64,000 bases of DNA from Paraburkholderia hiiakae. Its GTDB lineage: Bacteria > Pseudomonadota > Gammaproteobacteria > Burkholderiales > Burkholderiaceae. Made by a program: the position numbers and the translations under genes. Positions 35,137 to 42,983 of this stretch are shown here, one piece after another. Numbering within the stretch: position 1 is the first letter of the stretch; every line of letters starts with the position of its first letter. The DNA is taken from the NCBI RefSeq assembly GCF_904848665.1, contig NZ_CAJHCQ010000009.1, positions 62,001 to 126,000 on the forward strand, in the 5' to 3' direction. The notes beneath the pieces were generated by a model that worked only from the letters and a program-made list of their open reading frames with translations, was not told the origin of the DNA and ran no database searches.

Positions 35137-35961
35137 TCAGGTGCGCCGCGCGACCATCCCGGACACGCGCGCCGCGGCTTGCTGAAGCGGATCGAGGAAG
35201 GTCTTCACCATCTGTTTGGCCGAAGTCCGCTGCGCGTTGCCGCTGATGTTCATCGCGGCGATCACGCGGCCTTGCCGGTTGCGAATGGGCGCGGAGATCG
35301 AGATGAGCCCGCCTTCCAGTTCCTGATCGACAATCGCCCAGCCCTGCTGGCGCACCTGCCCGATGATCTTCTTGAGTTCGCCGACGTCGGTGACCGTGCG
35401 CGCCGTATGCGCGTAGAGCGGCGAGGCGCCGAGCGTTTCGTCGAGCGTGGCGTCGTCGAGCGAGGCAAGCAGCACACGCCCCATCGAGGTGCAGTACGCA
35501 GGCAGGCGGCTGCCGATCGAGAGGTTGATCGTCATGATCTTGTGCGTGGGCACGCGCAACACGTAGACGATCTCGGTGCGGTCGAGCACGGCCGCCGAGC
35601 AGCTCTCGTGCACCTCCTGCGAAAGCTCCTCCATCACCGGCTCGGCGAGATTCCAGAACGGCATCGACGTGAGGTACGCGAAGCCGAGGTCGAGAATACG
35701 CGGGGTAAGGCGAAAGAGCCGCCCCTCGGCTTCGACGTAGCCGAGCGTCTGCAGCGTGAGCAGAATGCGGCGCGCCCCGGCGCGCGTGAGGCCCGTGGCG
35801 GCGGCGACGTCGGTGAGGGTCTGCTCGGGATGCTCGGCGTTGAACGCGCGGATCACCGAAAGCCCGCGCGCGAACGACTGCACATACGAGTCGCCCGGTT
35901 TTTCGGGGATCTCCTGCTGGTCGGCGGAGCGGTCTGACGAGGCACTGGAAGCAGAATTCAT
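35137..35961 (-). CDS. pcaR: IclR-family regulator, PcaR/PcaU/PobR type
   Basis: A 274-residue IclR-type regulator of the PcaR/PcaU/PobR subgroup, which controls beta-ketoadipate or hydroxybenzoate degradation. The helix-turn-helix region has SFARGLSVIRAF and TLTDVAAATGLTRAGARRILLTLQTLGYV. The effector domain contains CSAAVLDRTEIVYVLRVPTHKIMT and YCTSMGRVLLA, typical of PcaR. A Ser/Asp-rich 25-residue N-terminus precedes them. The ATG at 35961 is used. pcaF, a likely target, lies 4.8 kb away beyond cyoABCD and has an operator-like palindrome next to its promoter. The exact effector is not provable here. Confidence 0.78.
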   Translation of the reverse strand: MNSASSASSDRSADQQEIPEKPGDSYVQSFARGLSVIRAFNAEHPEQTLTDVAAATGLTRAGARRILLTLQTLGYVEAEGRLFRLTPRILDLGFAYLTSMPFWNLAEPVMEELSQEVHESCSAAVLDRTEIVYVLRVPTHKIMTINLSIGSRLPAYCTSMGRVLLASLDDATLDETLGASPLYAHTARTVTDVGELKKIIGQVRQQGWAIVDQELEGGLISISAPIRNRQGRVIAAMNISGNAQRTSAKQMVKTFLDPLQQAAARVSGMVARRT

Positions 35962-36605
35962 GGGGTTGGCGGTCGATCTTGCTACGGCGCTTGGAGAACC
36001 TATCAAGATAACGCAAGCGATCGGTTTCGCCAACAAGCGGCGGGGCGGAGGGGGCGCAAACCTTCGGAGCAGGGCGCCCGGGTGAACGTCAATCGTGCGG
36101 CGTGGTATGCCGTGCGTCAAATGCGCACGCTAGATCACTTGGTATTCAATAATTTGATTTCAATCAATTCATTGTGGCCGAAAAGGGTTGCAGCGAGAGC
36201 GGATTATTTACATCTAAATATCAGTGTGATCTGCAATTAAAAGTGAGATAAAGCCGATATCGAAATTCGAAGGAATTGGCACATTACCTGACAATTCCTC
36301 GATCGCGCTGCGCACATCTTCGGCTCCCTTCTTCGCTTGCGCGCGCGTTGGTCATCGCGCCAAAACCGGCCCACTGTAGGCGTTTGCGAGATGAAAGCTA
36401 TTGGAAAGATAATTGCGGCTTTCCGTCGCGCTTGCCTGAGCGAGCTTTGTTGCGCTCGCGAATCCTTAGCAAAGATCAAATTTTGAGATTGGTGCTTTCC
36501 GTAGAATCGCGCTGAATACGATACGGGTGCATTTTGCGTGGCGAATTGCGATGCAAATGTGTTGGGTGTTACGCGTTTTGGTGGACAACGGAAGAACAGG
36601 CAAAC
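35962..36605. other. Divergent intergenic region between pcaR and cyoA
   Basis: About 640 bases, AT-richer than surrounding genes (notably 36130-36270 and 36400-36540), with no supported ORF. It carries an FNR-type palindrome at 36154-36167. The cyo promoter is expected in the right half, but I could not fix a confident -35/-10 pair. Confidence 0.55.
36154..36167. promoter_or_regulatory. FNR/ANR-type box upstream of the cyo operon
   Basis: TTGATTTCAATCAA matches the FNR/CRP-family consensus TTGAT-N4-ATCAA exactly. It lies 193 nt from the pcaR start and 439 nt from the cyoA start. Oxygen-responsive repression of cyo is known in enterobacteria, but the distance makes the target uncertain. Confidence 0.6.
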
Positions 36606-37499
36606 ATGAAAGACAGAAAAGCCTTTAAAAGGTGGTTAATTCCCCTCGGCAGCGGGCTGCTCGTTTCTCTCGCGGGGTGCAGCGGCAATTTTGCCGTGCT
36701 GGACCCCAAGGGCAGCGTGGGCGCGGCCGAGAAGTCGCTCATCCTGACGGCCACGTGGGCCATGCTGTTAGTCGTGGTGCCCGTCATCATCCTGACGCTC
36801 GCGTTCGCGTGGCGCTACCGCGCCTCGAACCGTAACGCAACCTATGCGCCGAAGTGGGCCCACTCCACGGCGATCGAAGTGGTGGTCTGGGCCATCCCGG
36901 CCGCGATCATTCTGTTCCTCGCCATCCTCACGTGGCGCACCTCGCACGAACTCGACCCGTACAAGCCGCTGGAGTCGAGCGTGAAGCCCATCAATGTCGA
37001 GGTCGTCGCGCTCGACTGGAAGTGGCTCTTCATCTACCCGGACCTCGGCATTGCGTCGGTGAACCAGCTCGCCGTGCCGGTGGGCACGCCGGTCAACTTC
37101 CGTATCACGTCGGACTCGGTGATGAACTCGTTCTTCATCCCGCAGCTGGGCACCCAGGTCTACGCCATGGCGGGCATGCAAACGCGCTTGCACCTGATCG
37201 CCGACGAAGCGGGCGATTTCGACGGCCTCTCGTCCAACTACAGCGGCAAGGGCTTCTCGGACATGAAGTTCCGCACGCTCGCCACGAGCCGGCAGGACTT
37301 CGACGCGTGGGTGCAGAAGGTGAAGACGTCGTCCACCCCGCTTTCGATGGACGAGTACGCAACGGTTTCGAAGCCGCAGGAGAAGGCGCCGGTGCGGTAC
37401 TTCTCGACCGTCGACCCGAAGCTCTTCAATAACATCATCGCGAAGTACAACAACGGGCACGTCACGAATTTCGACCCGTCCTGCGTGACCAAGGGGTAA
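36606..37499 (+). CDS. cyoA: Cytochrome bo3 ubiquinol oxidase subunit II
   Basis: CyoA, 297 residues, the membrane-anchored subunit II of the cytochrome bo3 quinol oxidase. A lipobox, VSLAGC, gives a lipidated Cys near residue 20. Two membrane helices follow (ILTATWAMLLVVVPVIILTLAF and AIEVVVWAIPAAIILFLAIL), then the periplasmic cupredoxin domain, which lacks the CuA-binding Cys pair as expected for a quinol oxidase. The ATG at 36606 is used; a 24-codon in-frame extension upstream has no RBS. It is the first of four tightly spaced cyo genes. Confidence 0.96.
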   Translation: MKDRKAFKRWLIPLGSGLLVSLAGCSGNFAVLDPKGSVGAAEKSLILTATWAMLLVVVPVIILTLAFAWRYRASNRNATYAPKWAHSTAIEVVVWAIPAAIILFLAILTWRTSHELDPYKPLESSVKPINVEVVALDWKWLFIYPDLGIASVNQLAVPVGTPVNFRITSDSVMNSFFIPQLGTQVYAMAGMQTRLHLIADEAGDFDGLSSNYSGKGFSDMKFRTLATSRQDFDAWVQKVKTSSTPLSMDEYATVSKPQEKAPVRYFSTVDPKLFNNIIAKYNNGHVTNFDPSCVTKG

Positions 37500-37504
37500 G
37501 CAGC

Positions 37505-39514
37505 ATGTTCGGAAAACTCACATTAGAGGCGATCCCGTTCGATCAGCCCATCATCATGGGCGCGGCGGCGTTCATGGCGCTGATCGTCGTCGGCGTGCTC
37601 GGTCTCGTCACCGTGACCGGCAAGTGGAAGTACATCTGGAGCGAGTGGATCACGAGCGTGGACCATAAACGCATCGGCGTGATGTACATGATCGTGGCGG
37701 TGCTCATGCTCGTGCGCGGCTTCGCCGACGCGGTCATGATGCGCATCCAGCAGGCCATCGCGTTCAATTCTCCCGGCTACCTGCCGCCACACCATTTCGA
37801 CCAGATCTTCACGGCGCACGGCGTCATCATGATCTTCTTCATGGCGATGGCGCTCATGGTCGGTTTCTTCAACCTCGTCGTGCCCCTGCAGATCGGCGCG
37901 CGCGACGTGGCGTTCCCGTTCCTGAACTCGCTCTCGTTCTGGATGACGGCGATCAGCGCGATCCTCATCAACCTCTCGCTCGTGATCGGCGAGTTCGCGA
38001 AGGTGGGCTGGCTGGCGTATCCGCCGCTTTCCGAACTGCAGTTCAGTCCGGACGTGGGGGTGGACTACTACATCTGGGCGGTCCAGCTCTCCGGTGTCGG
38101 CACCTTGATCACGGGCGTGAACTTCTTCGTCACGATCATCAAGATGCGCGCGCCCGGCATGACGCTCATGAAGATGCCGGTGTTCACGTGGACGGCGCTG
38201 TGCTCGAACGTGCTCATCATGGCCACGTTCCCGATCCTCACGATCGCCGTGGCGCTGCTCGGCCTCGATCGCTACGTCGGCACGCACTTCTTCACGAACG
38301 AGCTTGGCGGCAACGCCATGCTGTATCTGAACCTCATCTGGGCTTGGGGCCACCCCGAGGTGTACATCCTCGTGCTGCCCGCGTTCGGCATCTATTCGGA
38401 AGTGATGGCCACGTTCTGCAAGAAGCCGCTGTTCGGCTACAAGACGATGGTCTACGCCTCGTGCGCGATCATGGTGCTCGCGTTCCTCGTGTGGGCGCAC
38501 CACTTCTTCACGATGGGCTCGGGCGCCGACGTCAACGCGTTCTTCGGTATCGCGACGATGGTTATCGCCATTCCAACCGGCGTGAAGATTTTCAACTGGC
38601 TGTTCACGATGTATCGCGGCCGTGTGCACTTCACCGCGCCCGTGCTCTGGACCGTCGGCTTCATGGTGACGTTCTCGATCGCCGGCATGACTGGCGTGAT
38701 GCTCGCGATCCCGGGTGCGGACTTCGTGCTGCACAACTCGCTCTTCCTGATCGCTCACTTCCACAACGCGATTATCGGCGGCGTGGTGTTCGGTTACCTC
38801 GCGGGCCTGCAGTACTGGTTCCCGAAGGTGTTTGGCCTGAAGCCCAGCGAAAAGCTCGGCAAGGCGTCGTTCTGGTGCTGGTTCGTCGGCTTCTACGTGG
38901 CCTTCGTGCCGCTCTACGTGCTCGGTTTCATGGGCGCAACGCGTCGCACCAACCACTACGACGTGCCCGAATGGCATCCGTACTTCGTCGTCGCCGCAAT
39001 TGGCGCTGCGATCATCGCGGTCGGCATCGTGCTCCAGGTCCTGTTGTGGGTGATGGCCTTCGTGAACCGCAACAAGGCCGAATGCAGGGACGTGACGGGC
39101 GATCCGTGGGATGGCCGCACGCTCGAATGGGCAACGTCGTCGCCGCCGGCGGTCTATAACTTCGCGGTCATTCCGCACGTGGACGACATCGACGCTTTCG
39201 CGCACATGAAGGAAGCGGGCCGCGCGCCGGGGCTCGCCGCGAAATATAGCGATATCCACATGCCGTCCAACACGTCGGCGGGCTTCTTCGTCGGCATGTT
39301 CAGCCTTGTGCTGGGTTTCGCGGGCGTGTGGCACATCACGTGGCTTGCGGTGCTCGGGTTCGTTGGCGTCGCGCTGACGGTCATCCTCAAGAGCTTCGGC
39401 AACAACGACGGTTATTACATTCCGGCCGCGAAGGTCCGCGAGATCGAAGAACGGCGCTTTGGCACCGGCGCCGCCGTGGCCGAGCGTGACCTGGTCGCCG
39501 AGGAGGCAGTCTGA
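37505..39514 (+). CDS. cyoB: Cytochrome bo3 ubiquinol oxidase subunit I
   Basis: CyoB, 669 residues, the catalytic heme-copper subunit with about 15 membrane helices. The cross-linked pair His283-Tyr287 is in WAWGHPEVYIL, the CuB histidines are in WAHHFFT, and the heme ligands in IAHFHNA and the early TAHGVIM region are intact. The cytoplasmic end has VREIEERRFG. The start lies five nt after cyoA and the stop shares one base with the cyoC start. The enzyme reduces oxygen to water with ubiquinol and pumps protons across the inner membrane. Confidence 0.97.
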   Translation: MFGKLTLEAIPFDQPIIMGAAAFMALIVVGVLGLVTVTGKWKYIWSEWITSVDHKRIGVMYMIVAVLMLVRGFADAVMMRIQQAIAFNSPGYLPPHHFDQIFTAHGVIMIFFMAMALMVGFFNLVVPLQIGARDVAFPFLNSLSFWMTAISAILINLSLVIGEFAKVGWLAYPPLSELQFSPDVGVDYYIWAVQLSGVGTLITGVNFFVTIIKMRAPGMTLMKMPVFTWTALCSNVLIMATFPILTIAVALLGLDRYVGTHFFTNELGGNAMLYLNLIWAWGHPEVYILVLPAFGIYSEVMATFCKKPLFGYKTMVYASCAIMVLAFLVWAHHFFTMGSGADVNAFFGIATMVIAIPTGVKIFNWLFTMYRGRVHFTAPVLWTVGFMVTFSIAGMTGVMLAIPGADFVLHNSLFLIAHFHNAIIGGVVFGYLAGLQYWFPKVFGLKPSEKLGKASFWCWFVGFYVAFVPLYVLGFMGATRRTNHYDVPEWHPYFVVAAIGAAIIAVGIVLQVLLWVMAFVNRNKAECRDVTGDPWDGRTLEWATSSPPAVYNFAVIPHVDDIDAFAHMKEAGRAPGLAAKYSDIHMPSNTSAGFFVGMFSLVLGFAGVWHITWLAVLGFVGVALTVILKSFGNNDGYYIPAAKVREIEERRFGTGAAVAERDLVAEEAV

Positions 39515-40125
39515 TGTTACAGAAAACCAATGCGGCAACCCTTGCCGAACTCGATCACCATGATCACCCGCAGTCGCACTCGGTGTTCGGCTTCTGGGTC
39601 TACCTGATGACCGACTGCCTGCTGTTCGCGGCGTTGTTCGCCACGTTCGGCGTGTTGGGCCACCAGTTCGCGGGCGGCCCCACGGGTAAGGACCTGTTCG
39701 ACATTCCGGGCGTGGCGCTCGAAACGGCCGTGCTGCTGCTTTCGAGCATCACATACGGCTTCGCGATGCTTGGCGCGCACCAGCGCAAGAATGGCATGGT
39801 GCTCGGCTGGCTCGCGGTCACCTTCATGCTGGGGGCGTCGTTCCTCGTGCTCGAACTGCGCGAGTTCTCGCACCTGATCGCAGACGGCGCCGGTCCGCAG
39901 CGCAGCGCATTCCTTTCGTCATTCTTCACGCTTGTCGCCACGCACGGCCTGCACGTGTCCTTCGGCCTCCTGTGGATGCTCGTGATGATGATCCAGGTGG
40001 TTCGCGCGCGGCAGCTTGGCGAGCAGGAAATCCGCCGCCTCACGTGTCTGAGCCTCTTCTGGCACTTTCTCGATGTGGTGTGGATCTGCGTGTTTTCTTT
40101 TGTCTATCTGGGGAGCGTGCTCTAA
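39514..40125 (+). CDS. cyoC: Cytochrome bo3 ubiquinol oxidase subunit III
   Basis: CyoC, 203 residues, subunit III of the heme-copper oxidase, with five membrane helices. A short His-rich N-terminus (ELDHHDHPQSHS) precedes the first helix, which contains FGFWVYLMTDCLLFA, a family hallmark. The LELREFSHLI loop with its conserved Glu and the ATHGLHVSFGLLWM helix are present. The ATG shares one base with the cyoB stop (TGATG) and the gene ends exactly one base before cyoD. Confidence 0.96.
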   Translation: MLQKTNAATLAELDHHDHPQSHSVFGFWVYLMTDCLLFAALFATFGVLGHQFAGGPTGKDLFDIPGVALETAVLLLSSITYGFAMLGAHQRKNGMVLGWLAVTFMLGASFLVLELREFSHLIADGAGPQRSAFLSSFFTLVATHGLHVSFGLLWMLVMMIQVVRARQLGEQEIRRLTCLSLFWHFLDVVWICVFSFVYLGSVL

Positions 40126-40446
40126 ATGGCTCAATCTCATGCAGAGTCGCACGGCAGCCTCGGCAGCTATGTGGCGGGCTTCATTCTTTCGGTGCTGCTT
40201 ACCGCAGGCGCATTCGGCGTTGTTTTGCACGGCACGCTCGACGCCACCACGGCCATCATCGTGATCGCAGTGCTCGCCTTCGTGCAGGTGGTCGTGCACC
40301 TCGTGTTCTTCCTGCATCTGAACACGTCGCCGGGGCAGGGCTGGAACGTGCTGTCGCTCGCGTACACGGTGCTGGCCGCCGCGTTCCTGATCTTCGGCAC
40401 GATCTGGGTCATGCACAACGTCGGCATGCTCATGATGTCGCGTTAA
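40126..40446 (+). CDS. cyoD: Cytochrome bo3 ubiquinol oxidase subunit IV
   Basis: CyoD, 106 residues, the small assembly subunit IV with three membrane helices: FILSVLLTAGAFGVVLHG, AIIVIAVLAFVQVVVHLVFFLHL and the terminal TVLAAAFLIFGTIWVMHN. It begins immediately after the cyoC stop with no gap. An intrinsic terminator at 40492-40525 ends the operon, so cyoE (heme O synthase) is not part of this transcript and must lie elsewhere if present. Confidence 0.95.
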   Translation: MAQSHAESHGSLGSYVAGFILSVLLTAGAFGVVLHGTLDATTAIIVIAVLAFVQVVVHLVFFLHLNTSPGQGWNVLSLAYTVLAAAFLIFGTIWVMHNVGMLMMSR

Positions 40447-40491
40447 GCGTTTGCCGCACTGGCGGGCGCCTCGCGCCCGTTTGAACTCGCG

Positions 40492-40525
40492 AAGCCGCAC
40501 GGGCCCTGTCCTGTGCGGCTTTTTC
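40492..40525 (+). terminator. Intrinsic terminator of cyoABCD
   Basis: AAGCCGCAC (40492-40500) pairs with GTGCGGCTT (40513-40521) over a 12-nt loop and is followed by T residues (TTT, then CGCTTTT). It lies 45 nt after the cyoD stop. Confidence 0.9.
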
Positions 40526-40549
40526 GCTTTTGGCGCCACGTCCGCGTGC

Positions 40550-40579
40550 TTGACACCCGTCCCAGGACACGCCTATTAT
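40550..40579 (+). promoter_or_regulatory. Sigma-70 promoter of pcaF
   Basis: TTGACA (40550-40555) and TATTAT (40574-40579) are separated by 18 bases, which is a near-consensus promoter. Transcription would start near 40586, directly before the palindromic region at 40589-40627. Confidence 0.78.
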
Positions 40580-40588
40580 GGCCGTCAA

Positions 40589-40627
40589 ATTGTTCGATTA
40601 ACGATCATCAGTTCGACAGTCGAACAA
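40589..40627. promoter_or_regulatory. Putative PcaR-type operator at pcaF
   Basis: The region has TTGTTCGA (40590-40597) mirrored by TCGAACAA (40620-40627), and within it a 15-bp palindrome, GTTCGACAGTCGAAC (40611-40625). The GTTCGA core resembles PcaR/PobR boxes described in pseudomonads. It starts at the predicted transcription start, and a PcaR-type regulator is encoded at 35137-35961. Confidence 0.62.
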
Positions 40628-40739
40628 ATCGCACGAGGACGTGCGCGTTCGATCTCCCATTTTCGCCCGCGCAGTCCGTCAATCTCAATCATCTTTGCAT
40701 GGGATCGCATCAAGTGCCGGCGATCGAAAGGAGACTTAC

Positions 40740-41942
40740 ATGACGGAAGCATTCATCTGCGACGCGATTCGCACGCCTATCGGCCGCTACGCGGGCGCCC
40801 TGGCCCAGGTTCGTGCCGACGACCTCGGCGCGGTTCCGCTGAAGGCGCTCATGGAGCGCAACAAGGACGTGGACTGGACGGCGATCGACGACGTCATCTA
40901 CGGCTGCGCGAATCAGGCGGGCGAGGACAACCGTAACGTCGCGCGCATGTCGTCGCTGCTGGCGAGCTTGCCGCAGGCCGTGCCGGGCTCGACGGTGAAC
41001 CGCCTGTGCGGCTCCGGCATGGACGCCGTGGGCATTGCCGCGCGCGCGCTCAAGTCCGGCGAAACGGGGCTGATGATTGCGGGTGGCGTGGAAAGCATGA
41101 GCCGCGCGCCGTTCGTCATGGGCAAGGCCGCGAGCGCCTTCGCTCGCGACGCCGCGATCTATGACACGACGATTGGCTGGCGCTTCGTCAATCCGCTGAT
41201 GAAGCAGCAATACGGTGTGGACTCGATGCCGGAAACGGGCGAGAACGTCGCGGTTGACTACAACGTGAGCCGTGCGGATCAAGACGCGTTTGCGGTTCGC
41301 AGCCAGCAGAAGGCGGCTCGTGCTCAGGCGGATGGCACGCTTGCGCAGGAGATCGTCGCGGTGACGATTGCGCAGAAGAAGGGCGATCCGATTGTTTTCT
41401 CGCGTGACGAGCATCCGCGTGAGACGAGCCTCGAAGCGCTTGCGAAACTCAAGGGCGTCGTGCGCCCGGATGGCTCGGTGACGGCCGGCAATGCTTCGGG
41501 TGTGAATGACGGCGCTTGTGCGCTGCTCCTCGCCAATGAAGAAAACGCGAAGCGTTTTGGGCTCGTGCCGCGTGCGCGCGTGCTGGGTATCGCAACGGCT
41601 GGCGTCGCGCCGCGCGTGATGGGCATCGGTCCCGCGCCCGCTACGCAAAAGCTGCTCGCGCGTCTGAACATGACCATCGACCAGTTCGATGTCATCGAGT
41701 TGAACGAAGCTTTTGCTTCGCAGGGGCTCGCTGTGCTGCGTATGCTCGGCGTTGCCGATGACGATCCTCGTGTCAATCCTAACGGCGGGGCGATTGCACT
41801 TGGGCATCCGCTTGGGATGAGCGGCGCGCGACTCGTGACGACCGCCACGTATCAGCTCCATCGCACGCAAGGGCGCTTCGCGCTTTGCACGATGTGTATC
41901 GGCGTGGGACAAGGGATCGCTATTGCTATCGAGCGTGTCTGA
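40740..41942 (+). CDS. pcaF: 3-oxoadipyl-CoA thiolase
   Basis: A 400-residue thiolase. Cys90 (NRLCGSGMD) is the acylated nucleophile, His356 (ALGHPLGMSGAR) and Cys386 (CTMCIGVGQG) complete the active site. The stretch YDTTIGWRFVNPLMKQQYGVDSMPETGENVA is typical of PcaF-type 3-oxoadipyl-CoA thiolases, which split 3-oxoadipyl-CoA into succinyl-CoA and acetyl-CoA at the end of the beta-ketoadipate pathway. The ATG at 40740 follows AAAGGAG. It has its own strong promoter, an operator-like palindrome and a terminator, so it is monocistronic. A general acetyl-CoA acetyltransferase is a less likely alternative. Confidence 0.9.
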   Translation: MTEAFICDAIRTPIGRYAGALAQVRADDLGAVPLKALMERNKDVDWTAIDDVIYGCANQAGEDNRNVARMSSLLASLPQAVPGSTVNRLCGSGMDAVGIAARALKSGETGLMIAGGVESMSRAPFVMGKAASAFARDAAIYDTTIGWRFVNPLMKQQYGVDSMPETGENVAVDYNVSRADQDAFAVRSQQKAARAQADGTLAQEIVAVTIAQKKGDPIVFSRDEHPRETSLEALAKLKGVVRPDGSVTAGNASGVNDGACALLLANEENAKRFGLVPRARVLGIATAGVAPRVMGIGPAPATQKLLARLNMTIDQFDVIELNEAFASQGLAVLRMLGVADDDPRVNPNGGAIALGHPLGMSGARLVTTATYQLHRTQGRFALCTMCIGVGQGIAIAIERV

Positions 41943-41965
41943 TTCTTGGTCGCTCTGATTGGTGG

Positions 41966-41998
41966 AAGCCGCGGGTCGATTTGATTCGCGGCTTTTTT
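41966..41998 (+). terminator. Intrinsic terminator of pcaF
   Basis: AAGCCGCG (41966-41973) pairs with CGCGGCTT (41987-41994) over a 13-nt loop, running into TTTTTT. It lies 24 nt after the pcaF stop. The remaining 280 bases to the next gene show no other supported element. Confidence 0.87.
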
Positions 41999-42276
41999 AT
42001 TTCGCGGATTAGCTTGCAACGCAACGCCGCGCTGAAAGGAAGTATTTCGCGCTACGCAATAATTTCTCCGTTCGTTTCAACGCCCAATCACACAGGAATT
42101 TGAGTACCCGCAAACGCTTCGGAAATTAGACGCATTTGTTGGCGATAACTTGATCCGCTCCCGGCCAGATAGCGTCCCCGTTTTAAGAGCCGCGCGTAGA
42201 ATCGCTCGCACTTCGGCGCCACACGCCGATGCAAATACGGCAACCAATTCGAACCGGTTTGATGAGGAGAATGCGA

Positions 42277-42894
42277 ATGACGAAGGCAGCGATTCTGGCG
42301 GCGGCATGGGTGATGGGCGTTGGTATTTCGCAGGCGGCGTTAGCGCAAAACAACGCGCCCGCGTCGGCGCCACAGGGGCAAAGTGCGCTTGCCAGCGCGG
42401 CGCAGGAAGTGATCGCCAACGCGGAGCCGGTGCATATTCAGGCGAAGATCGTCGGTATCGATCGCGCAGCGCGCGTTGTCACGCTGCGCGGCCCGCGCGG
42501 CAATGATGTCGATATCGCGCTGAGCCAGCAGGTCAGCAATTTCGACCAACTCAATGTGGGCGACACCGTCGACGTGCTCTACAAAAACGCGCTGCTCGTG
42601 ACGGCCGAAAAGGTGACGGGTAAGGACAAGGGTATTCGCAAGCGTGTGGATACCAATGTCTATTTGCCCGCGTCGTCGGGCTACGACGCCGCGCGTCAGG
42701 TCGAAGTTCAGGCCACGGTGCAGCATATCAACGCGAAGAAGCGCGAAGTGACGCTGCGCGGCGCGTATCACACCGTCACGGTCGAAGCTACGCCCGATGT
42801 CGACCTCAAGACCTTGAAGGTCGGCGACACGATCCACGCCGTGTTTGTTTCCGCATATGCGACGCAGGTGACGCCGGTTGGCGCGAAGCAGTAA
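42277..42894 (+). CDS. Periplasmic protein of unknown function with duplicated beta-rich module
   Basis: I do not recognise a named family. The 205-residue protein starts with a signal peptide of about 23 residues (TKAAILAAAWVMGVGISQAALA, cut before QNN). The ATG at 42277 is six nt after GAGGAGA; ATGs at 42262 and 42271 overlap that site. The mature region holds two similar halves. The first has IQAKIVGIDRAARVVTLRG, a VD-I-L strand and VGDTVDVLY. The second has VQATVQHINAKKREVTLRG, a TVEA strand and VGDTIHAVF. Each looks like a small beta-barrel. It is flanked by terminators and therefore stands alone. Confidence 0.75.
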   Translation: MTKAAILAAAWVMGVGISQAALAQNNAPASAPQGQSALASAAQEVIANAEPVHIQAKIVGIDRAARVVTLRGPRGNDVDIALSQQVSNFDQLNVGDTVDVLYKNALLVTAEKVTGKDKGIRKRVDTNVYLPASSGYDAARQVEVQATVQHINAKKREVTLRGAYHTVTVEATPDVDLKTLKVGDTIHAVFVSAYATQVTPVGAKQ

Positions 42895-42901
42895 GCATAA
42901 G

Positions 42902-42937
42902 AAAAAAGCCGGCGCATGGTGGCGCCGGCTTTTTTTT
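42902..42937. terminator. Bidirectional terminator between the periplasmic protein gene and gabD
   Basis: GCCGGCGC (42908-42915) pairs with GCGCCGGC (42922-42929), extended by A6 on the left and T8 on the right. Both strands therefore read a GC stem followed by T residues, serving the two convergent genes. Confidence 0.92.
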
Positions 42938-42945
42938 GAGAACCG

Positions 42946-42971
42946 AACGGGCGCCGGAGAAGGCGCCCGTT
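42946..42971 (-). other. Second hairpin before the gabD stop
   Basis: AACGGGCGCC (42946-42955) and GGCGCCCGTT (42962-42971) form a perfect 10-bp stem with a 6-nt loop, 12 bases after the gabD stop on the minus strand. It lies between gabD and the bidirectional terminator and may add to termination or mRNA stability. Confidence 0.6.
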
Positions 42972-42983
42972 GTTCATTTGGGC

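Noticed and set aside
37523..39538. A 671-codon minus-strand open reading frame opposite cyoB
   Set aside because: The translation is dominated by His, Asp, Glu and Arg, the antisense image of hydrophobic membrane codons, and has no domain.
40447..40739. A missing cyoE gene at the end of the cyo operon
   Set aside because: The space after cyoD holds a terminator and the pcaF promoter only, with no heme O synthase sequence; cyoE is probably elsewhere, not decayed here.
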